DNA of 64,000 bases, from NCBI RefSeq assembly GCF_037622515.1, contig NZ_JBBJCN010000001.1, positions 496,001 to 560,000 on the forward strand, written 5' to 3'. The position numbers and the translations under genes were made by a program. This DNA comes from Paradesertivirga superstes (GTDB lineage: Bacteria > Bacteroidota > Bacteroidia > Sphingobacteriales > Sphingobacteriaceae). Below the pieces are notes generated by a model that saw nothing but the letters and a program-made list of their open reading frames with translations, was not told the origin of the DNA and made no database searches. Of the stretch, positions 59,868 through 64,000 are shown one piece after another (the stretch's first letter is position 1; every line of letters starts with the position of its first letter).

Positions 59868-60047
59868 ATGGCAGTTACACGTTTAAAAAGAAAAGACAGA
59901 AGAAATAAAACGGTTTCACGCATGGAAGTTCAGTTTCTTAAATTAGGTCGTAACCTGGAAATAGGCAGCCGCTCTAAAGAATCTGCAACAAGCCAGCTTT
60001 CGAAAAACAACGCAGTTTTAGCTCAAATCGTAGCGCAGGCAAAATAG
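59868..60047 (+). CDS. Small basic conserved protein downstream of tRNA-Cys
   Basis: 59 aa from ATG 59868 (MAVTRLKRKDRRNKTVSRME...), very rich in Lys and Arg in the first 20 residues and ending AVLAQIVAQAK. The frame is open further upstream through the tRNA, but that extension is an artefact. I recall similar small proteins in related Sphingobacteriales but know no function; the basic N-terminus suits RNA or ribosome contact. It lies 28 bp after the tRNA and must share its transcript. Confidence 0.75.
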   Translation: MAVTRLKRKDRRNKTVSRMEVQFLKLGRNLEIGSRSKESATSQLSKNNAVLAQIVAQAK

Positions 60048-60065
60048 TTTTGCTTGTTTCAAAAT

Positions 60066-60097
60066 AAAAAATCCCGAAGCCTTGCTCCGGGATTTTT
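60066..60097 (+). terminator. Intrinsic terminator after the tRNA-Cys unit
   Basis: AAAATCCCGAAGC with GCTCCGGGATTTT around a short loop, then T residues; also suited to the convergent pyrD transcript. Confidence 0.88.
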
Positions 60098-60119
60098 TAT
60101 TTTAATGAATCTTAGAGTT

Positions 60120-61145
60120 CTAAGATTTTAATATTCTCTTATTAATTTCCTTTATTAAGCCCGGCCCCTCATAAATAAAACCGGTATAGATTTGAATCAG
60201 AGAAGCTCCTGCGTCTAACTTTTCAATTGCATCTTCAGCAGAATGAATCCCTCCCACTCCAATAATTGGAAAAGCTTTCTGCGATTTCTCTGATAAATAA
60301 CGTATAACCTCTGTGGACCTTTTGGCAAGAGGTTTTCCACTCAAGCCACCAGATTCAGTTTTAAGACTCTCTTCAGAAATTAGCCCATCTCTGCTAATAG
60401 TGGTATTTGTTGCAATAACTCCCGCAATTTTTGTTTCCAGAACTATTTCCACAATATCATCTAATTGGGCATCCGTTAAATCAGGAGCAATCTTTAGAAG
60501 TACAGGTTTTGAAACACCATTTTTCAAATTTCTTTGCTGCAAGGTATTTAGTATATGCTTCAGAGGCTCTTTTTCTTGTAATGCCCGTAAACCCGGAGTA
60601 TTGGGCGAGCTAACATTTACTACAAAGTAATCCACCACATCAAATAAGGCGTCAAAACATTTAATATAATCACTTACTGCATCCTCATTCGGCGTAAGTT
60701 TATTCTTACCAATATTTCCGCCTATTATTAAACCCTCACGTTTTAGTTTCTTTAACCGAAGGGCTGCCACTCCCACTCCCTCATTGTTAAAACCCATCCT
60801 ATTTATTAATGCTGCATCCGCCGGCAGGCGAAACATCCTGGGCTTATCGTTTCCTGGTTGAGGAAGAGGGGTTACTGTTCCAATTTCAATAAAACCAAAT
60901 CCAAAATTAGAGAGCTCAGAAATTGAGGACGCATTTTTATCAAACCCTGCCGCCAATCCAACAGGATTTTTAAATTTTAAACCAAAAACTTCACGCTCTA
61001 AACGGGGATCATTTAATTGAAATGTTTTTTTTAGAACAGAGGAAACTCCCCATATCCCATTTAAAGTTTTTAAAGTTCCTGTAACGAAGTGGTGAATTTT
61101 TTCGGGTTCGAACTTAAATAAAAAAGGCTTTAGCAGTTGATACAT
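60120..61145 (-). CDS. pyrD: Dihydroorotate dehydrogenase (quinone), class 2
   Basis: 341 aa from ATG 61145 (MYQLLKPFLFKFEPEKIHHF); an ATG five codons earlier is possible. The N-terminal amphipathic membrane-binding helices mark class 2. Core motifs: FGLKFKNPVGLAAGFDKN, GFIEIGTVTPLPQPGND, NRMGFNNEGV, FVVNVSSPNTPGLR (catalytic Ser), IATNTTISRDGL, GVGGIHSAEDA and IQIYTGFIYEGP. It oxidises dihydroorotate to orotate with FMN and quinone. Confidence 0.96.
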   Translation of the reverse strand: MYQLLKPFLFKFEPEKIHHFVTGTLKTLNGIWGVSSVLKKTFQLNDPRLEREVFGLKFKNPVGLAAGFDKNASSISELSNFGFGFIEIGTVTPLPQPGNDKPRMFRLPADAALINRMGFNNEGVGVAALRLKKLKREGLIIGGNIGKNKLTPNEDAVSDYIKCFDALFDVVDYFVVNVSSPNTPGLRALQEKEPLKHILNTLQQRNLKNGVSKPVLLKIAPDLTDAQLDDIVEIVLETKIAGVIATNTTISRDGLISEESLKTESGGLSGKPLAKRSTEVIRYLSEKSQKAFPIIGVGGIHSAEDAIEKLDAGASLIQIYTGFIYEGPGLIKEINKRILKS

Positions 61146-61231
61146 GCAGCAAAAATACACGAATTATTGATTTCGAATTAAGATCATCAATCAGTTATTT
61201 TACTTTTAACTTTAAAGGCATAAATTAATCA

Positions 61232-61906
61232 ATGATAAATTTGCATTTCGTTACAACCGCTGATGGCTCAAAAACCATTTATAATCCCGATGTAGGTGAG
61301 AACTATCATTCCAAACATGGAGCTTTGCAAGAAAGCAGGCATGTATTTTTAAAATCCGGACTTCAGTTCTTCCTTGAAAAAAATGACCAAAAGCATATTT
61401 CAATTCTGGAAGTGGGCTTTGGAACAGGCTTGAATTTCTTACTGAGCGCTGATTATTGCATGCAAAATCAGATTTCTTTAAGCTATACAGGTATCGAAGC
61501 TTATCCTTTATCGCTTGAGATGATTAGTTCTACTGAATACGAAAATTTCATTAACAGGAATTTGCATAAGACTTTTCTGAAAAACTATGAAGCAAGTTTA
61601 GCCGATGAAGTTAAACTTAATGATTTTTGCAAGTTAAATATTGCCAATTGCAAGCTTGAAGAGTTTACAAGCACAGATCGTTTTGATGTGCTTTATTTTG
61701 ATGCATTCGCAGCCCTTCATCAACCCGAAATGTGGACAAGCCAGGCTCTGGAACATTGCTGTGCTTATTTGAACCCCGGAGGAGTATTCGTAACTTATGC
61801 CATCACAGGAAACTTAAAACGGTCTATGAAATCACTTGGATTTGAAATTGAAAAAGCCCCCGGAGCACCAGGCAAAAGAGAGATGCTAAGGGCTATAAAA
61901 AACTAA
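61232..61906 (+). CDS. mnmD: tRNA 5-methylaminomethyl-2-thiouridine methyltransferase, MnmD domain protein
   Basis: 224 aa. HSKHGALQESRHVFL is a signature of the MnmC methyltransferase domain, followed by SAM-binding ILEVGFGTGLNFLL and DVLYFDAFAALHQPEMWT. The C-terminal FAD oxidoreductase domain of E. coli MnmC is absent, so this is the stand-alone MnmD form that finishes the wobble uridine modification. Monocistronic, divergent from pyrD. Confidence 0.93.
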   Translation: MINLHFVTTADGSKTIYNPDVGENYHSKHGALQESRHVFLKSGLQFFLEKNDQKHISILEVGFGTGLNFLLSADYCMQNQISLSYTGIEAYPLSLEMISSTEYENFINRNLHKTFLKNYEASLADEVKLNDFCKLNIANCKLEEFTSTDRFDVLYFDAFAALHQPEMWTSQALEHCCAYLNPGGVFVTYAITGNLKRSMKSLGFEIEKAPGAPGKREMLRAIKN

Positions 61907-61958
61907 AATCATTCTGTTTTTATAACTATTTTAGAGACCTTAAAACAATCGAAAAAAA

Positions 61959-62360
61959 ATGAAATCACGTACCTTTCTCATTCTGATCCTGCTTTCTGCT
62001 ATCATCATCGGCACTTCGGCAACAATGCCCCAGCAAGAAGAAAAAACACAACCTGAGCACACCAATCTTAAAGTTCTCCCTAAAAAAATAAGTCACGAGG
62101 AGCTTGAAAAAGTAATGAAGCATTACAATGCAGCATTAGGCGTGAGATGCAACTTTTGCCACGTAAGGAATGAGGAAACAAAAAAAATGGACTATGCAAG
62201 TGATGCTAAGGAAGAGAAAGTTTCAGCAAGAGAGATGATGAAAATGACCAATAAGCTAAATATCAAAAATTTTGGCGAAAAGAAAAGTCAATATAACCAG
62301 GCAGTGATGGAAGTAAGCTGTGCAACTTGTCATAGAGGTAAATCGCATCCTGAAAAATAG
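61959..62360 (+). CDS. Exported dihaem c-type cytochrome
   Basis: 133 aa with signal or anchor (residues 5-22) and two haem sites: Cys64-x-x-Cys67-His68 (CNFCH) and Cys121-x-x-Cys124-His125 (CATCH). The segment HYNAALGVRCNFCHVRN and SCATCHRG resemble the reaction-centre cytochrome c subunit family widely found in non-photosynthetic Bacteroidota. Its redox partner is unknown. Confidence 0.9.
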   Translation: MKSRTFLILILLSAIIIGTSATMPQQEEKTQPEHTNLKVLPKKISHEELEKVMKHYNAALGVRCNFCHVRNEETKKMDYASDAKEEKVSAREMMKMTNKLNIKNFGEKKSQYNQAVMEVSCATCHRGKSHPEK

Positions 62361-62414
62361 TTCATGCCTGCTTTAGATTAAAAAAATATTTATTACAGTT
62401 CTCTTTCTTTCCAT

Positions 62415-63224
62415 ATGCCTTCTAATATCCCTCCATCTCAAGCATTAACACCACCCGCAGCATTTGAACGCTTGCTGACCATAATGGATACCTTACGGGA
62501 TCAATGTCCATGGGATAAGAAGCAAACCCTTGAAACATTAAGACATCTCACCATTGAGGAAACTTATGAATTATCGGATGCAATTCTTGAGGGCGATAAA
62601 CAGGAAATAAAAAAAGAACTGGGTGACATTATGCTTCACCTGGTTTTTTACGCACGGATAGGCTCAGAAACTGGCGATTTTACCATCACTGATGTTCTTA
62701 ACAGCATTTGCGATAAGCTTATACATCGTCACCCTCATATCTACGGCGATGTGCAGGTAATTGATGAAGAGGATGTAAAGCGCAACTGGGAAAAATTAAA
62801 ATTAAAAGAAGGCAATAAATCGGTACTTGAAGGCGTACCTTCATCACTCCCTGCTTTAATAAAAGCATCCCGAATTCAGGAAAAAGCAAGAGGAGTTGGC
62901 TTTGACTGGGAAGAAAAAGGCCAGGTCTGGGAAAAAGTGGAAGAAGAAATGAAAGAGTTCAGAGATGAGTTTAACGCTGCGGATGAAACGATGATTGATA
63001 AAGATAAAGCGGAAGATGAGTTTGGTGATTTATTATTCTCATTAATAAATTATGCCAGGTTTATTGATATCAATCCGGAAGACGCTCTTGAAAAAACCAA
63101 TAAAAAATTTATAAAACGATTTCAATATCTTGAAAGCAAAGCTGTAAGTCTCAATAAGAGCCTTAAAGATATGACACTGGCAGAAATGGATGTCTTTTGG
63201 AATGAAGCAAAAAGCTTGTCATAA
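62415..63224 (+). CDS. mazG: Nucleoside triphosphate pyrophosphohydrolase
   Basis: 269 aa with two MazG domains. First: CPWDKKQTLETLRHLTIEETYELSDAI with the EExxE metal site and KKELGDIMLHLVFYA with ExxD. Second: EKVEEEMKEFRDEF and KAEDEFGDLLFSLINYARF. It hydrolyses non-canonical NTPs to NMP and pyrophosphate. Stand-alone housekeeping MazG, not the short toxin-linked form. Confidence 0.96.
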   Translation: MPSNIPPSQALTPPAAFERLLTIMDTLRDQCPWDKKQTLETLRHLTIEETYELSDAILEGDKQEIKKELGDIMLHLVFYARIGSETGDFTITDVLNSICDKLIHRHPHIYGDVQVIDEEDVKRNWEKLKLKEGNKSVLEGVPSSLPALIKASRIQEKARGVGFDWEEKGQVWEKVEEEMKEFRDEFNAADETMIDKDKAEDEFGDLLFSLINYARFIDINPEDALEKTNKKFIKRFQYLESKAVSLNKSLKDMTLAEMDVFWNEAKSLS

Positions 63225-63379
63225 AAATTTCTTTGTACTTTTACTTACCTGAAATTTCAGTTCATTATCTGTTACCTGTAGCATTATTATCTTAACATCC
63301 GTATTGTAAAGATAACGGGAATGCTCACCGGTTGTAATGCTGAAAAACGGCGATGCTTATAAACTGAAGCGCAATTTTA

Positions 63380-63931
63380 ATGCAAAAAATAACCGGCATA
63401 TCAGAACCCGAATTAATACAAAAATGTAAGTCGGGGGACCTCAAGTATCAGGAGCTGCTTTATAAGCAGTTTTATGGATATGCCATGGGTGTTGGTATGA
63501 GATATCTTTCTAACAGAGATGATGCAATGGAAGTGGTTAACGATTCGTTTATAAAGGTTTTTAAAGGCATACAATACTTTAAAGATACCCAGCCTTTTAA
63601 GGCATGGCTGAGAAGAATTGTGGTTAATACATCAATAGATTGTCTGAGAAAAAATCTAAAACATTCAAATCTTTTAGATATTGAGCAGGCGGCCTATGTG
63701 GGTAAATCTGCTGAAGTTATAGATCAGTTGTCGGCTAAAGACATATTAAAACTACTTGATTCACTTCCTGAAATTCACAGGATGGTTTTTAATCTTTATG
63801 AGATTGACGGATATAATCACGATGAGATTGGAAACATATTAAATATTCCGGTGAGTTCTTCGAGGGTTTATTTAAGCCGCGCAAAAGAGAAGTTAAGGAA
63901 ATATTTAACAGAGCAACAGGAGATAGTATGA
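63380..63931 (+). CDS. ECF-type RNA polymerase sigma factor
   Basis: 183 aa. Sigma-2 region (YKQFYGYAMGVGMRYLSNRDDAMEVVNDSFIKVFKGIQYF, read in parts) and sigma-4 region (LPEIHRMVFNLYEIDGYNHDEIGNILNIPVSSSRVYLSRAKEKL, in parts) with a linker of usual length. It overlaps the next gene by ATGA, the classic layout of an ECF sigma gene with its membrane-bound partner. Confidence 0.95.
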   Translation: MQKITGISEPELIQKCKSGDLKYQELLYKQFYGYAMGVGMRYLSNRDDAMEVVNDSFIKVFKGIQYFKDTQPFKAWLRRIVVNTSIDCLRKNLKHSNLLDIEQAAYVGKSAEVIDQLSAKDILKLLDSLPEIHRMVFNLYEIDGYNHDEIGNILNIPVSSSRVYLSRAKEKLRKYLTEQQEIV

Positions 63932-64000
63932 GTGATCAGTTCGATAAGAAACTCGTAAAGAAAATAAACGAGGTCTTCGATAACTTCGAGGATGGCTCAG
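63928..64000 (+). CDS. Start of ECF-linked partner protein (cut by window end)
   Basis: ATG 63928 overlaps the sigma stop; 24 codons are visible (MSDQFDKKLVKKINEVFDNFE). The charged, helical start resembles the cytoplasmic part of membrane proteins encoded beside ECF sigma factors in Bacteroidota, which act as anti-sigma factors or end in an outer-membrane-like domain. The rest lies outside the window. Confidence 0.7.
   Translation, partial: MSDQFDKKLVKKINEVFDNFEDGS

Noticed and set aside
1..64000. Mobile elements, prophage, CRISPR arrays, restriction or toxin systems
   Set aside because: Looked for transposase, integrase, Cas, methyltransferase-restriction and toxin-antitoxin motifs and regular repeats; none seen. 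The MazG protein is the two-domain housekeeping type.

Overview
This window is the chromosome of an AT-rich member of the Bacteroidota, most likely Sphingobacteriales (Pedobacter-like). Reasons: almost no Shine-Dalgarno sequences, promoters of the TTG-N19-TAnnTTTG type (clearest before tRNA-Cys at 59724-59753), frequent TTG/GTG starts, and typical family content: a lipidated TamA-like protein (TamL), DUF4369-TlpA lipoprotein, DUF4890-type secreted proteins, DUF151/UVR nuclease, ECF sigma factor followed by a membrane partner. Nothing looks like a phage, IS element or CRISPR array. Most of the window is housekeeping chromosome in short mixed-strand operons.

Layout. 1-5.1 kb: partial lipoprotein, M48 metalloprotease, cyanase, cupin protein with an anti-sigma-like N-terminus, Dabb protein, then a decayed patch holding a broken response regulator and a frameshifted YceI-type lipoprotein. 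5.1-13 kb: aminotransferase plus omega-amidase pair, class A PBP, and a 1053-aa peptidase/propeller/barrel protein. 13-16 kb: degenerate GIY-YIG protein divergent from a LexA/S24-type regulator, then three related secreted DUF4890-like proteins. 16-24.4 kb: bioF-bioD, 3-hydroxyacyl-CoA dehydrogenase, argS, an arginine deiminase-CtlX fusion and arginine decarboxylase. 24.4-27 kb: a gene-poor stretch with a DHFR-like protein and an acyltransferase, possibly acquired. 27-45 kb: rluA-type synthase, orphan PhoB-like regulator, TlpA lipoprotein, gatB, kdsA, recQ, kdsD, manC, rlmB, dnaB (with two perfect DnaA boxes upstream), chrA, TPR protein, etfB-etfA, DUF151 nuclease, gltA.

The most interesting region is 45.4-54.1 kb. 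It combines a PapD/FimC-like periplasmic chaperone, seven small secreted proteins (five of one paralogous beta-rich family with a conserved C-terminal strand), and a 915-aa protein with N-terminal Ig-like modules, a predicted outer-membrane barrel and C-terminal Ig-like modules. This is the composition expected of a chaperone/usher-type surface fibre system, but the subunits and usher-like protein do not look like classical families. Several of its genes are preceded by sigma-54-type -24/-12 sites (GG-N10-G[A/T]), and three of these have a TGGG...CCCA palindrome about 95-105 bp further upstream, placed like an enhancer.

54-64 kb: YpfJ-type metallopeptidase, outer-membrane barrel protein, membrane protein, TamL, TrmH-type methyltransferase, tRNA-Cys with a 59-aa basic protein, pyrD, mnmD, a dihaem cytochrome c, mazG, and an ECF sigma factor with the start of its partner cut by the window edge. 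All functional statements come from reading motifs; no database search was run.
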